A DNA stretch of 64,000 nucleotides from Capnocytophaga periodontitidis (GCF_016126015.1 NZ_JAEFDB010000001.1:1-64000); one strand, 5' to 3'; numbered from the stretch's first letter, positions 15,204 to 25,424 are shown. Notes: generated from the sequence alone by a model not told the origin. Numbers and translations: made by a program.

Positions 15204-17609
15204 ATGGCAAAGAAAATCACCCCCCACATTGTTATAATTGCGCTATTCGCAGTCATTGCGCTCGCTTTTTTCTACCCCATATTGCAGGGGAAAGGCATAC
15301 TCCAAAGCGATATTGCTCAATACACGGGTATGGCAAAAGAACGCAACGACTACCGCCAAACAGAAAACAAAGAAACCTATTGGACGAATAGTGCCTTTGG
15401 TGGTATGCCTACCTATCAATTGGGGGCGCAATACCCTAACGACCTTGTAAAACAATTGGATAGAACACTACGCTTCTTGCCACGTCCTGCCGATTACCTC
15501 TTTTTGTACTTCGTAGGGTTTTATATTTTGCTCTTGGTGCTCAAAGTAGATTACAAAAATGCTTTCTTAGGGGCTATTGCTTTTGGTCTCTCTACCTACC
15601 TGATTATCATCTTAGGAGCAGGACATAACTCCAAAGCACACGCTATTGCTTATTTTGCACCCGTATTGGCGGGTATCTTAATGGTTTTTCAACGGAAATA
15701 CCTTTGGGGAGGCTTGCTCACAGCAGTGGCTTTGGCTTTAGAACTCTCTGCCAACCACTTCCAGATGACGTACTACCTACTTCTTTTAGTACTGCTCTTA
15801 GGCGCTGGATTGCTCTATAAAGCTGTTAAAGAAAAACAACTCAATGATTTTGCAAAAGCAACTGCTGTACTTGTGGGGGCTGTGGTGGTGAGCGTGCTCG
15901 CCAATGCTACCCTGCTACTCACTACCAGCGAATATGCCGATTGGAGTACGCGCAGTAAATCTACACTTACCTTTACTCCTGAGGGAACTCCTAAAAAACA
16001 AAGTAGCGGACTCTCTCACGACTATATCACCGAATATAGTTATGGTATCACCGAATCATTGAACCTTATTGTTCCACGTCTCTTAGGGGGCTCTAACGGT
16101 GAAGATTTAGGTAAAGATTCTCACACTTATGAAGTTTTATTGCAATTAGGAGCGCCTCCTGAACAAGCTCTCAACGAAACAAAACATTTACCTACCTATT
16201 GGGGTGACCAACCTTTGGTAGCCGCTCCTGCCTATATAGGCGCAGTAGTGTTCTTCCTCTTTGTGTTAGCTCTCTTTGTGGTGAAAAACCGACTCAAATG
16301 GTGGCTCTTGGCAGGCTCGCTAATGGCTCTCGTGCTCTCGTGGGGTAAAAATTTCGGTATCCTTACCAATTTTATGATTGATTATTTTCCGCTCTACAAC
16401 AAGTTCAGAGCAGTATCGTCTATACAAGTGCTCTTGGAACTCTGTGTGCCTATATTGGCAATCGTCGGACTGCAACAATTCCTTAAAACAGAAGAAGAAC
16501 AACGCAAAAAATACCTACTTCACACCCTTTATATTTGCTTAGGATTAATGGGAGTACTCTTGTTAGCCAAAGGATTCTTAGATTTTCAAGGTGCTAATGA
16601 TGGTTACTATGCAAACCAACAAATACTTCAAGCTATAGTGGAAGACCGCAAGAGCATCTATACCGCCGATGTGTTGAGAAGTACAGTGCTTTTCCTCCTT
16701 ACTGCTTTAGCTTTGTTTCTCTATCAATACAAAAAAATCCCACTTAGGGGAATGCAAATTGCACTTTTAGTCTTGCTTTTCTTTGATTTGGGAGGGGTAG
16801 CCAAACGCTATGTGAATAAAGATAGTTTTGTAGATAAATACCAAATAGAAAATCCTTTCGAGGAAACCGCTGCCGATAGAGCAATTCTGCAAGATAAGAG
16901 TTATTATCGTGTTTATGAACCTCAAGTGGGTATCAATGGTGCGCGCACTTCTTATTTCCACCATTCTATTGGAGGCTATCACGCTGCTAAACCCAAACGC
17001 TTGCAAGAACTTTTTGATTACCAAATCGCTAAAGGCAATATGGAAATCCTCAATATGCTGAACGTGAAGTATATAATTTTGCGTAACCAAGAAGGACAAA
17101 TGCAACCCATACATAATGATGACGCTTTAGGCAGTGCGTGGTTTGTAAAACAACTCAGTTTAAAAAATAATGATGATGAGGTAATGCAGGCTTTAGAGAA
17201 ATTTAAACCTGCTCAAGAAGCTTTGGCAACAGCCAATGATTTGAAAACAACTCTCCCCACACAATACACCGTCGATACAACTGCAGTGATTACACTAAAG
17301 AATGTACGTCCTGATGAACTGATATACGAAAGTAACAATCCTCACAATGGTTTGGCAGTTTTCTCCGAAATGTATTACCCTCACGGCTGGGAAGCTACTA
17401 TCGATGGCAAAGAAGCGCCTATTTATCGTGTAGATTATACTTTGAGAGCACTTTCTGTACCTGCAGGCAAACACGAAATACGCTTTGTATTTGAACCTCA
17501 AATAGTAAAAACAGGTAGCAACCTCAGTTTAGTAGGTGCTATATTATTAATGTTATGGCTTGTAGGGGGCATCGTGTGGCAAACGAAGAAGAATAAAACA
17601 AAAGATTAA
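15204..17609 (+). CDS. YfhO-family multi-pass membrane protein
   Basis: 801 residues with about a dozen membrane segments. After the first helix comes an ALAFFYPILQGKGILQSDIAQ motif, then the extracytoplasmic FGGMPTYQLG segment, both typical of YfhO/GT-C-like proteins; the C-terminal third (about 590-760) is a soluble domain with NVKYIILR and FSEMYYPHGWEATIDGK, then a last helix. The GT-C-like layout suggests a glycosyltransferase using a lipid-linked sugar, as proposed for Gram-positive YfhO in lipoteichoic acid glycosylation. The acceptor here is unknown. It shares a transcript with the DUF4834 gene. Confidence 0.85.
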   Translation: MAKKITPHIVIIALFAVIALAFFYPILQGKGILQSDIAQYTGMAKERNDYRQTENKETYWTNSAFGGMPTYQLGAQYPNDLVKQLDRTLRFLPRPADYLFLYFVGFYILLLVLKVDYKNAFLGAIAFGLSTYLIIILGAGHNSKAHAIAYFAPVLAGILMVFQRKYLWGGLLTAVALALELSANHFQMTYYLLLLVLLLGAGLLYKAVKEKQLNDFAKATAVLVGAVVVSVLANATLLLTTSEYADWSTRSKSTLTFTPEGTPKKQSSGLSHDYITEYSYGITESLNLIVPRLLGGSNGEDLGKDSHTYEVLLQLGAPPEQALNETKHLPTYWGDQPLVAAPAYIGAVVFFLFVLALFVVKNRLKWWLLAGSLMALVLSWGKNFGILTNFMIDYFPLYNKFRAVSSIQVLLELCVPILAIVGLQQFLKTEEEQRKKYLLHTLYICLGLMGVLLLAKGFLDFQGANDGYYANQQILQAIVEDRKSIYTADVLRSTVLFLLTALALFLYQYKKIPLRGMQIALLVLLFFDLGGVAKRYVNKDSFVDKYQIENPFEETAADRAILQDKSYYRVYEPQVGINGARTSYFHHSIGGYHAAKPKRLQELFDYQIAKGNMEILNMLNVKYIILRNQEGQMQPIHNDDALGSAWFVKQLSLKNNDDEVMQALEKFKPAQEALATANDLKTTLPTQYTVDTTAVITLKNVRPDELIYESNNPHNGLAVFSEMYYPHGWEATIDGKEAPIYRVDYTLRALSVPAGKHEIRFVFEPQIVKTGSNLSLVGAILLMLWLVGGIVWQTKKNKTKD

Positions 17610-17613
17610 TAAT

Positions 17614-18405
17614 TTACCACGTAAAGAAAATGCCTCCTGTTACTACAGCGTAGAGTTTTTTGATAGGGAAGATAGGTTTAGTGTGTTGGATTGCTTGATA
17701 AGAGAGCCATGCTCCAAAATGTTCGGTAAAGTGATGTTTGAGGTCAAAACTATAGGCAAAACGCGGATTCTTTACATTGCTGTCTAAACGTGAATGTAAG
17801 TAGCCGCTAGTAGTGAAGTTCCATTTTTCGGTAAAGATTACTTTTAACCCCATTGCAAAACGCGCTTTGATGGTTTGCTGCTCACGTGTTTCATTGGGTA
17901 CTGTAAGGTTAGGTACGCCATCCATATTCCACTTCTCATATTCATAAAAAAAACCAATACCTCCTGTCCAAACGAAATGCTCTGATTGCACAAAGTGATA
18001 ACGCGATTGCCCTCCTGAAGCAATACGCAATAGCAATCCTCTACTGGGTACCCATACAGCTTCAGTAAAAGGATATATTTCCCATCTTGGTTTGGCTAAA
18101 TAACGGTATTCAATATGTATAAAACCATTACTCACATTCACAGTATTGCCAATAGTAGTAATCTCTATCTGATTGAGAAGTGTAAAAGCCTTTTTATTAC
18201 TTAGCAGAATACTCACATTGGTATTATTTTTCACTTGAAAAAAATTGTCTTTCTCTGTTTTAAAATTTATTTCAGGTGCAATACTCCCCTGCCACACCTT
18301 TGTTGTGTCAATTACAGGGGTAAGGCTTTCAGTAAAAATGATTTGAGCTTGTAATGAGGTGCTATACAATCCCATTAATAATAGGTAGTACTTAAAAAAT
18401 CTCAT
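17614..18405 (-). CDS. Outer-membrane-like beta-barrel protein (DUF481-like)
   Basis: 263 residues with a signal peptide (MRFFKYYLLLMGLYSTSLQA, cleavage about residue 20). The rest shows alternating amphipathic strands ending in aromatic residues and a C-terminal Trp, consistent with an outer membrane barrel of about 10-12 strands. The layout resembles DUF481 proteins, but I cannot confirm the family. It converges with the YfhO gene, four bases apart, without an obvious terminator, and lies downstream of parE in the same direction, 174 bases away. Confidence 0.6.
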   Translation of the reverse strand: MRFFKYYLLLMGLYSTSLQAQIIFTESLTPVIDTTKVWQGSIAPEINFKTEKDNFFQVKNNTNVSILLSNKKAFTLLNQIEITTIGNTVNVSNGFIHIEYRYLAKPRWEIYPFTEAVWVPSRGLLLRIASGGQSRYHFVQSEHFVWTGGIGFFYEYEKWNMDGVPNLTVPNETREQQTIKARFAMGLKVIFTEKWNFTTSGYLHSRLDSNVKNPRFAYSFDLKHHFTEHFGAWLSYQAIQHTKPIFPIKKLYAVVTGGIFFTW

Positions 18406-18579
18406 TTAAATAGTCTTTTATAAGAAAAAAGTTGCTACAAAGATACGAATAATTATCAAACAAACAAAATTTTAATATCACAAAAATTTGATTTTCAATT
18501 ATATGTTATGGTATATTCGTTGTAAACTTTATTACTATCAGATGAAAAAAATCGTTTAACCGTCGTACTACAACCTATT

Positions 18580-20427
18580 TTACTCGAAATTATCGATTTC
18601 TACTTTTAGATTGTTGATAATAAACTCTTGGCGATCAGGAGTATTTTTACCCATATAAAACTCTAAAAGCTGCTCAGTATGGATAGATTTATCCATCATC
18701 ACAGGGTCTAAACGGATATCTTCACCTATGAAATCTTTAAACTCATCAGGAGAGATTTCACCTAATCCTTTAAATCGGGTAATTTCAGGTTTTCCTTTCA
18801 GTTTTTCTATAGCGGCTTGTTTTTCTTCTTCGCTATAGCAGTATATCTTCTGTTGCTTATTGCGCACACGAAATAAAGGTGTCTGCAATATATATAGGTG
18901 TCCCTCTTTGATGATTTCTGGGAAGAATTGTAAAAAGAAAGTGATAAGTAGCAAGCGAATGTGCATACCATCTACATCGGCATCGGTGGCAACTACGATA
19001 TTGTTATAACGGAGGTCGTCCATAGAATCTTCGATATTTAAAGCTGCTTGCAAAAGGTTGAACTCCTCATTTTCATACACTATTTTCTTGGTCATTCCGT
19101 AGGTATTAAGCGGCTTACCGCGCAGTGAAAAGACTGCTTGGGTAGTTACATCACGCGACTTGGTAATAGACCCCGATGCTGAATCCCCCTCGGTGATGAA
19201 CAAGGTACTTTGAAGAGCGCGTTCATCTTTGGTATCAGTGAGATGCACACGGCAATCGCGTAGTTTGCGATTGTGTAAGTTTGCTTTTTTAGCTCTATCT
19301 TTGGCTAATTTGCGAATACCTGCCAATTCTTCGCGTTCGCGTTGTGCTTGCATAATTTTTCGCAAGATAGCATCGGCAATTTCATTATTTTTATGCAAGA
19401 AATCATCTAAATTTCGGCTTATGAAATCGTTGATATAAGTGCGCACTGTAGGCATTCCTTCGCCCATTTCGGTAGAACCTAATTTGGTTTTTGTTTGGCT
19501 CTCGAACACAGGTTCCATTACTTTGATAGAAAGCCCTGCGATGATAGATTTACGCACATCCGAAGGGTCGAAATTCTTTTTGTAGAAATCGCGAATGGTT
19601 TTTACATAGGCCTCTTTGAAAGCGTTGAGGTGCGTACCTCCTTGCGTGGTGTTTTGTCCATTTACAAATGAGTAGTACTCTTCGCTGTATTGGGTTTTGC
19701 TATGTGAAATAGCGACCTCTATATCCTCGCCTTTGAGGTGAATGATAGGGTATAGGAAATCTTCTTCGTTGTTATTTTCAGCTAAAAGGTCACGAAGTCC
19801 GTTTTCAGAATAGAACTTTTCGCCGTTGTAGTTGATTGTGAGCCCTGGGTTGAGGTATACGTAGTTTTTGAGCATACGCACCACATACTCATTGCGAAAT
19901 TTAAAGTTTTTGAAGATGGTATCATCAGGAATGAAAACGATTCCTGTACCGCGTCTTTTAGTACTTTCTTCTATAGGAGATTCTTCTTTTAAAATACCTC
20001 TTTCAAAAGATGCTGATTTTGATTGATTATCGCGTATCGATTCTACCTTGAAGTAAGCCGAAAGAGCGTTCACTGCCTTAGTACCCACTCCATTGAGTCC
20101 GATAGATTTCTTAAACGCACGAGAGTCGTATTTACCCCCCGTATTCATTTTAGAAACTACATCTACTACTTTTCCTAAGGGGATACCACGACCATAATCG
20201 CGTACTTCCACTTTATTATCGTTGATTTTCACGTCGATGGTTTTACCCGCACCCATTATAAACTCGTCGATGCTATTATCTATTACTTCTTTGAGGAGCA
20301 CATAGATACCATCATCGGCTGAAGAGCCATCTCCCAGCTTTCCGATGTACATACCAGGGCGTAAACGCACGTGTTCTAAGGGGTCGAGAGAGCGAATGCT
20401 ATCCTCGTCATATCTTACTTCTTCCAT
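18580..20427 (-). CDS. parE: DNA topoisomerase IV subunit B
   Basis: 615 residues from ATG 20427; a longer frame starting TTG at 20454 would begin inside the -7 box, so it is rejected. GHKL ATPase motifs are seen: [17 protein letters not shown] and [14 protein letters not shown]; a transducer follows and then the TOPRIM motifs TEGDSASG and DADVDGMHI. Length and the [22 protein letters not shown] stretch fit ParE rather than GyrB, though without a comparison some doubt remains. It works with ParC to decatenate daughter chromosomes. parC is not adjacent here. Confidence 0.9.
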   Translation of the reverse strand: MEEVRYDEDSIRSLDPLEHVRLRPGMYIGKLGDGSSADDGIYVLLKEVIDNSIDEFIMGAGKTIDVKINDNKVEVRDYGRGIPLGKVVDVVSKMNTGGKYDSRAFKKSIGLNGVGTKAVNALSAYFKVESIRDNQSKSASFERGILKEESPIEESTKRRGTGIVFIPDDTIFKNFKFRNEYVVRMLKNYVYLNPGLTINYNGEKFYSENGLRDLLAENNNEEDFLYPIIHLKGEDIEVAISHSKTQYSEEYYSFVNGQNTTQGGTHLNAFKEAYVKTIRDFYKKNFDPSDVRKSIIAGLSIKVMEPVFESQTKTKLGSTEMGEGMPTVRTYINDFISRNLDDFLHKNNEIADAILRKIMQAQREREELAGIRKLAKDRAKKANLHNRKLRDCRVHLTDTKDERALQSTLFITEGDSASGSITKSRDVTTQAVFSLRGKPLNTYGMTKKIVYENEEFNLLQAALNIEDSMDDLRYNNIVVATDADVDGMHIRLLLITFFLQFFPEIIKEGHLYILQTPLFRVRNKQQKIYCYSEEEKQAAIEKLKGKPEITRFKGLGEISPDEFKDFIGEDIRLDPVMMDKSIHTEQLLEFYMGKNTPDRQEFIINNLKVEIDNFE

Positions 20428-20451
20428 AATGATTTTAGGTGTTTGAGGGGG

Positions 20452-20482
20452 CAAAGGTAGTAATAATTTGTCAATTAGTCAA
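20452..20482 (-). promoter_or_regulatory. Promoter of parE
   Basis: Minus-strand TACCTTTG at 20452-20459 with a TTG 20 bases upstream, inside a run of TCAATTAGT repeats. It lies 25 bases before the chosen ATG. Confidence 0.7.
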
Positions 20483-20498
20483 TTAGTCGATTCATAAA

Positions 20499-21719
20499 TT
20501 AGCTGAGCATCCTCTGAGCTTTTTTTACAGCCTCCACGAAAGTATCTATCTCTTCAAAAGTGTTGTATACAGCAAAACTCGCTCGCACTGTACCTGGGAT
20601 TTGATAAAAATCCATAATAGGTTGCGCACAATGGTGACCGGTGCGCACTGCTATCCCTAATTGGTCGAGAATCACCCCTACATCGTAAGGGTGTACCCCC
20701 TGCAAGTTGAAAGATATAACTGCTGTACGCTGAGTTAAATCGGGGTTGCCATAGAGGATAATCCCCTCTATAGTTTGCAGCTTTTCAATGGCATAAGCTA
20801 ACAATTGATGTTCGTGAGCCGCTATAGCCTCAATGCCTAAGGAATGTATGTAATCAATAGCAGCACCAAAGGCAATACCACCACAAATATTAGGCGTACC
20901 CGCTTCAAATTTATAAGGTAAATCAGCATAAGTGCTCTTCTCAAATTGCACTTGTTTAATCATCTCCCCTCCTCCCTGATAAGGAGGCAATTGCAACAAT
21001 AATTCTTCTTTGCCATAGAGTACGCCTACACCCGTAGGTCCATACATTTTATGAGCCGATACGGCATAGAAATCTACATCAAGGGCTTGCACATCGGGTT
21101 GGAGGTGTGGAGCTGCTTGCGCTCCATCTACCAATACAACAGCCCCTACACAATGTGCTTGGGCTATAATTTCGGCAATAGGATGTATATTGCCCAACGC
21201 ATTTGATACGTGTTGTACACATACCACTCGTGTGCTTTCATTGAGCAGTTCGCTATAGACTTGCATATCCCAAATACCCTGCTCATTCATTGGGATTACC
21301 TTTAGGGTAGCCCCACTTCGCTCACAAGCCAACTGCCAAGGCACTATATTGCTATGGTGTTCTGAAGCCGAAATAATCACCTCATCACCCTCTTTCATAA
21401 GAGCAGCATAGCCATTGGCAACCAAGTTGATGCCGTGAGTCGTACCTGCTGTGAAAATAATTTCGGAAGATTTACGAGCGTTAAAATGGCGTTGTAGTTT
21501 CTGTCGTGCCTGCTCATAAGCATCAGTAGCCTCTTGACTAAGGGTGTGTACTCCACGGTGGATATTCGCGTTTTGATATGTATAGTAATGTACTATCGTC
21601 TCAATCACAGAAGTAGGTGTTTGAGAGGTCGCACCGTTATCAAAATAGATGAGCGGGCGATTGTGGATTGTGCGGTTGAGTATAGGAAAATCTGCGCGTA
21701 TTTCAGAGATGGTTTTCAT
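20499..21719 (-). CDS. sufS: Cysteine desulfurase, SufS type
   Basis: 406 residues from ATG 21719; the frame extends to a TTG at 21770 but that would overlap the upstream gene. The PLP lysine is in VSAHKMYGPTG and the sulfur-carrying cysteine in RTGHHCAQPIM, the SufS-type C-terminal loop. IRADFPIL at the N-terminus is typical. It removes sulfur from cysteine as a persulfide for Fe-S cluster assembly, normally with SufE and SufBCD, none of which are in this window. It follows the DUF4276 gene by 20 bases, so it may now be read from the promoter in front of the ATPase gene. Confidence 0.93.
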   Translation of the reverse strand: MKTISEIRADFPILNRTIHNRPLIYFDNGATSQTPTSVIETIVHYYTYQNANIHRGVHTLSQEATDAYEQARQKLQRHFNARKSSEIIFTAGTTHGINLVANGYAALMKEGDEVIISASEHHSNIVPWQLACERSGATLKVIPMNEQGIWDMQVYSELLNESTRVVCVQHVSNALGNIHPIAEIIAQAHCVGAVVLVDGAQAAPHLQPDVQALDVDFYAVSAHKMYGPTGVGVLYGKEELLLQLPPYQGGGEMIKQVQFEKSTYADLPYKFEAGTPNICGGIAFGAAIDYIHSLGIEAIAAHEHQLLAYAIEKLQTIEGIILYGNPDLTQRTAVISFNLQGVHPYDVGVILDQLGIAVRTGHHCAQPIMDFYQIPGTVRASFAVYNTFEEIDTFVEAVKKAQRMLS

Positions 21720-21739
21720 TTTTTTGTGAGATTTATTTA

Positions 21740-22399
21740 TTAGGAGATAGAAATTAATGTTGTTATCCAATTGTCAAATCTTGGACATTTAGCCCTTATA
21801 CGTTGAATTCCAATCGCCTCTGCAAGATAATGCCCATAAAGAGGCTTTTTGTATCCTTTTATAATTCTTTCTAACCTATGACCAGGAGAAGTGTTTTTGC
21901 TGTTATTAATCATCTCAGGATTAGAATATTTAGCAAAAGTTTCTTCTAGTTCATCAATCCCTACCAAATCGGATTTTGGCACTTGTTCATAAAACATTTG
22001 CAGGTCGATAAAAAGTAAGGCTTCAAATTCGTGAAGTTGTAAATAAGGGATAAATCTATGTTGTAAAGATTCTGAAATATCTTCTTTCATAGCCTCTTCT
22101 AAAAACAAAATTCTATTATTTTTGTCATAGATTTTATTACCTTCTTCCCATTTTGGAAAATTATATTTCTCATAAAGCCCATAATAATCAATAAAGGTAG
22201 AAACAAAAACAGAAGAAGATTCTTTAAGATGAGTTTCAGCTTGTTTCCTTAAATAGTCCCATTTCACAATACCTCCTCCTGAAATTTTAATAAGAGGAGT
22301 TTGTATAGTAATTCCGTATTGCCAAAGATAAGGTGCTAATACTTCTTTGCAAAAATCTCTTTCAGTTTGTCCTTCACAAATGATAATAAAGCGTTTCAT
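21740..22399 (-). CDS. DUF4276 family, TOPRIM-like protein
   Basis: 219 residues from ATG 22399, one base after the upstream ATPase stop codon. The N-terminus MKRFIIICEGQTERDF carries the EGxTE motif (Glu9-Glu13) reminiscent of TOPRIM nuclease domains, followed by an Asp in STFIDYYGLY and the HEFEALLF motif typical of DUF4276. This family is routinely partnered with an AAA ATPase of the RecF/OLD type. TOPRIM proteins paired with such ATPases include OLD, Gabija and PARIS antiviral systems; by analogy this is a candidate effector nuclease. Its own function has not been shown to me by sequence alone. sufS follows 20 bases later. Confidence 0.8.
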   Translation of the reverse strand: MKRFIIICEGQTERDFCKEVLAPYLWQYGITIQTPLIKISGGGIVKWDYLRKQAETHLKESSSVFVSTFIDYYGLYEKYNFPKWEEGNKIYDKNNRILFLEEAMKEDISESLQHRFIPYLQLHEFEALLFIDLQMFYEQVPKSDLVGIDELEETFAKYSNPEMINNSKNTSPGHRLERIIKGYKKPLYGHYLAEAIGIQRIRAKCPRFDNWITTLISIS

Positions 22400-22400
22400 A

Positions 22401-23465
22401 TTACAAATAGTTAGGTTGTCCTGTTTCAATTATATTCCGTTTCCATAGGTCATCGAGAGTGTAATCGTCAAGCCATTGTTGTAAGGAATCTTTTGAAAGC
22501 CGTTTAAATACAGTTTCTCCTTTTATTCTATCAACTGTTACAATATCTTCAGGTTCAAAATAACTTATCAAGTCGGTAGACTGAGTAGCCACTATTACTT
22601 GACAGCCCTTCTCTGCGACTGACTGGATCATAGCGGCTAATTTAGCTATAGCGGCTGGGTGTAACCCCAATTCAGGTTCATCAATCACAATAGTATCAGG
22701 CAAATTAGGTTGCAAGAACAGAGTGGTAAGAGCCATAAATCGCAATGTACCATCCGATACATCTGTTGCTCCAAAAACCATATCGCTATACTTGTCTTTC
22801 CATTGTAATTTTACCTCATTATTAGCATTAGGCACTAAATAGAAATCAGAAAAAAAAGGAGCTATATTCTGTATTGTCTTTACAATTCTATGATAAGTAA
22901 TTCTATCTTCTTGATTGATATGGTATAAAAAAGCTGCTAAGTTAGCTCCATTACTATACAAGTAATGAATATCATTTTCAATATTGCTCTGTAGTGTAAA
23001 AGGCGATTTTGCTCCCGTATCGTGAAAATGGTACTTGCGAAAGCCATCTAAATATCGAATGATATATTTCGCTCTAAAAATACTTGTTGCTTTAAGGTGA
23101 GAATCTGGATAAAAGTTACCTATATCCCAGTTGTTATTTTTGTATATTAGAATTTCTTTATTGAAAACAAAACCTTCCTCTCCTAATTTTAAAACAACAG
23201 AATATCCATTTTGTCCGTTATCAAATTCTATTTTAAAAGAAATCTCATCAGTAACTTTTTTACCTTGAAAGAGCATTTTATCCTCCCCTCCTTTTAGAGC
23301 AATATACTCCCTTAGACTGCGGTTATACAGTCTATTAAGAAAGTCAAAGAACGACATAAAGTTACTCTTTCCACTTCCATTAGCCCCAATAAGGATATTA
23401 ATAGGAGAGAGGTCTAAATGAATATCTTTAAATGTTTTATAACCAGTGAGATGTATATAATCCAT
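22401..23465 (-). CDS. AAA family (RecF/SMC-like) ATPase
   Basis: 354 residues. Walker A GANGSGKS at 27-34, an ABC-like signature region TDVSDGTLRFMALTTLFLQP, Walker B TIVIDEPELGLHP and a switch-like VIVATQSTDLIS mark an AAA_21/AAA_15 ATPase. No long coiled coil fits in its length; the insert between the Walker motifs is about 230 residues. It is translationally coupled to the DUF4276 gene. Such pairs are widespread, mobile and often found among defence genes. A -7 box TATATTTG lies at 23501-23508 upstream. Confidence 0.85.
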   Translation of the reverse strand: MDYIHLTGYKTFKDIHLDLSPINILIGANGSGKSNFMSFFDFLNRLYNRSLREYIALKGGEDKMLFQGKKVTDEISFKIEFDNGQNGYSVVLKLGEEGFVFNKEILIYKNNNWDIGNFYPDSHLKATSIFRAKYIIRYLDGFRKYHFHDTGAKSPFTLQSNIENDIHYLYSNGANLAAFLYHINQEDRITYHRIVKTIQNIAPFFSDFYLVPNANNEVKLQWKDKYSDMVFGATDVSDGTLRFMALTTLFLQPNLPDTIVIDEPELGLHPAAIAKLAAMIQSVAEKGCQVIVATQSTDLISYFEPEDIVTVDRIKGETVFKRLSKDSLQQWLDDYTLDDLWKRNIIETGQPNYL

Positions 23466-23500
23466 TTCTTACAACAATAAAAATATTAAATATTGAGGTG

Positions 23501-23508
23501 CAAATATA
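23501..23508 (-). promoter_or_regulatory. Candidate -7 box for the ATPase-DUF4276-sufS unit
   Basis: Minus-strand TATATTTG matches TAnnTTTG 36 bases before the ATPase start; no good TTG is found at the expected distance, so support is partial. Confidence 0.45.
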
Positions 23509-23616
23509 AAGCAAAAAATTGAAAAAACGACTCTTATAATTTTATTTTTGATTTAGTAACCCAAAAAAATAAGTAACAACTAATAGCTAATTATGAGTGA
23601 TTTACTAATCGACAAA

Positions 23617-23647
23617 TTGGCTAATTGCCAAATTATTACTACCTTTG
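23617..23647 (+). promoter_or_regulatory. Promoter of lysA
   Basis: TTG (23617-23619) and TACCTTTG (23640-23647) with a 20-base spacer, 25 bases ahead of the lysA start. Confidence 0.8.
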
Positions 23648-23671
23648 CGGTCTTAATTAGAAAAATAAAAA

Positions 23672-24868
23672 ATGAAAACAGAAGACTTACTGAATATAGC
23701 ACATACCTACGGAAATCCTGTGTATGTATATGATGCTGAAAAAATTAGCAGTCAATACCAACGTCTTACGAATGCTTTTGCCTCAGTACCTAAATTGCGT
23801 ATCAACTATGCAATGAAGGCGCTTTCTAATATTGCTGTCTTAAAACTGATGAAGAGCTTAGGTGCTGGACTTGATACCGTTTCTATCCAAGAGGTACAAT
23901 TAGGTTTATTAGCAGGTTTTGCTCCTGAACAAATTATCTTTACTCCTAATGGGGTATCGATGAGTGAGATTGAAGAGGCAATGCGTTTGGGCGTTCAGCT
24001 GAATATAGATAACCTTTCGTTCTTGGAACAGTTTGGCACACAACACCCTGAAGTACCGGTGTGTATTCGCATCAATCCACACGTAATGGCAGGAGGTAAC
24101 AGCAATATTTCGGTGGGGCATATCGATAGTAAATTTGGAATTAGTATTCACCAAATTCCTCATATCTTGCGCATTGTAGAGAATACGAAAATGCACATCA
24201 ACGGTATCCACATGCACACGGGTAGTGATATTTTAGACATAGATGTATTCCTTTATGCTGCCGAAATACTCTTTGAAACAGCAAAAAACTTTAAGGACTT
24301 GCAATTTATAGATTTTGGAAGTGGTTTTAAAGTGCCTTATAAAGAGGGGGATATACAAACGAATATAGAGGAATTAGGCGAACGCCTAAGTACACGATTT
24401 GCGGAGTTCTGTAAAGAGTACGGGCGCGACCTTACATTGGCTTTTGAACCTGGTAAATTTTTAGTAAGTGAGGCAGGGCGCTTTTTAGTGAAAGTGAATG
24501 TAGTAAAACAAACTACTTCCACTGTGTTTGCAGGGATTGATTCGGGATTTAATCACCTTATCCGACCTATGTTCTACGGAGCAACTCACTACATTGAAAA
24601 TCTCTCTAATCCCGAGGGTAAAAAGCGTTTCTACTCGGTAGTAGGGTACATTTGTGAGACAGATACTTTTGCTTCTAACCGACAAATAGCTGAAATTACT
24701 GAAGGAGACATTCTTTGTTTCCATAATGCAGGGGCATATTGCTATACAATGGCAAGCAATTACAATTCACGTTTGCGCCCTGCTGAAGTATTGTGGCAAA
24801 ATGGTGAGGCGAAACTCATCAGAAAAGCAGAGACTTTTGAAGATTTAGTACGAAACCAAATATATTGA
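23672..24868 (+). CDS. lysA: Diaminopimelate decarboxylase
   Basis: 398 residues, typical for LysA. The PLP lysine is in INYAMKALSN near residue 49. The phosphate-binding glycine stretch lies in IDFGSGFKV, and the catalytic cysteine region in VGYICETDTFA. Fold type III decarboxylases include ornithine/arginine enzymes, but the substrate-recognition RPMFYGATHYIENL segment fits meso-diaminopimelate. It makes lysine in the last step of the DAP pathway. It is a single gene with its own promoter, and converges on the next gene through a perfect 19-bp hairpin. Confidence 0.93.
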   Translation: MKTEDLLNIAHTYGNPVYVYDAEKISSQYQRLTNAFASVPKLRINYAMKALSNIAVLKLMKSLGAGLDTVSIQEVQLGLLAGFAPEQIIFTPNGVSMSEIEEAMRLGVQLNIDNLSFLEQFGTQHPEVPVCIRINPHVMAGGNSNISVGHIDSKFGISIHQIPHILRIVENTKMHINGIHMHTGSDILDIDVFLYAAEILFETAKNFKDLQFIDFGSGFKVPYKEGDIQTNIEELGERLSTRFAEFCKEYGRDLTLAFEPGKFLVSEAGRFLVKVNVVKQTTSTVFAGIDSGFNHLIRPMFYGATHYIENLSNPEGKKRFYSVVGYICETDTFASNRQIAEITEGDILCFHNAGAYCYTMASNYNSRLRPAEVLWQNGEAKLIRKAETFEDLVRNQIY

Positions 24869-24875
24869 TTTAAGA

Positions 24876-24919
24876 AATTAGCAAATTAGCAAATTTTCAC
24901 ATTTGCTAATTTGCTAATT
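24876..24919. terminator. Perfect 19-bp hairpin of TTTGCTAAT units between convergent genes
   Basis: AATTAGCAAATTAGCAAAT (24876-24894) and its exact reverse complement (24901-24919) flank a 6-base loop. It lies between lysA and the convergent hypothetical gene and overlaps the latter's stop codon. It may act as a two-way terminator, although no T run follows. Confidence 0.6.
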
Positions 24920-25400
24920 ACAAAAAACGGTTGTGCCAGCTATCTTCTAAAGGCACTTCCCAATTTTCTTCGTATTCTATTTTGGTATTTACCAAATTGT
25001 TGAATACTATAGTTTGAGCCGATACAGCTTTATCTTTTACCATCTTCTTGAAATCGGCAAGGTTTTTATATGCAATATGTTCCCCTTGGCGGTAACTCAC
25101 ATTCATACGGTCGAGCAAAGTGACATTGTACTGGGCTTCTAAATCCTGAATGAAACGCGCTAAAACATCAAGAGAGCAGCCGCCTACACCGTGAGCATCA
25201 GGAGAGGCTCCTATCACAATAAAGCGGTTGTAACGCAATTCAAAAGAGGAAAGCAATTCCTTGCCGTGTACCATCCAATGGCTTATAAAATCTTCTAACT
25301 GAGTGCGCAATTGCGCTTGTTCATCTTCCGTAAAACTGCGGTTACATTGGTATATCCACACACGGGCATCATCGGGGAGTTGTTTAAATTCTTTATACAT
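24918..25400 (-). CDS. Conserved Bacteroidota hypothetical protein
   Basis: 160 residues beginning MYKEFKQLPDDARVWIYQCNR, with a middle block FIVIGASPDAHGVGGCSLD and a C-terminal WEVPLEDSWHNRFL. Homologues are often labelled ABC transporter ATPase in databases, but there is no Walker A or B motif and the protein is too small for one, so that name should not be used. The conserved Cys and His suggest metal binding or a structural role; I have no function to offer. It follows smpB in the same direction, 24 bases apart, so they probably share a transcript. Confidence 0.75.
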   Translation of the reverse strand: MYKEFKQLPDDARVWIYQCNRSFTEDEQAQLRTQLEDFISHWMVHGKELLSSFELRYNRFIVIGASPDAHGVGGCSLDVLARFIQDLEAQYNVTLLDRMNVSYRQGEHIAYKNLADFKKMVKDKAVSAQTIVFNNLVNTKIEYEENWEVPLEDSWHNRFL

Positions 25401-25424
25401 TTTTTTTAGGTTTGTGGTATTAGG

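Noticed and set aside
24918-25400. ABC transporter ATPase label for the 160-residue protein
   Set aside because: No Walker motifs or suitable length; only a database habit.
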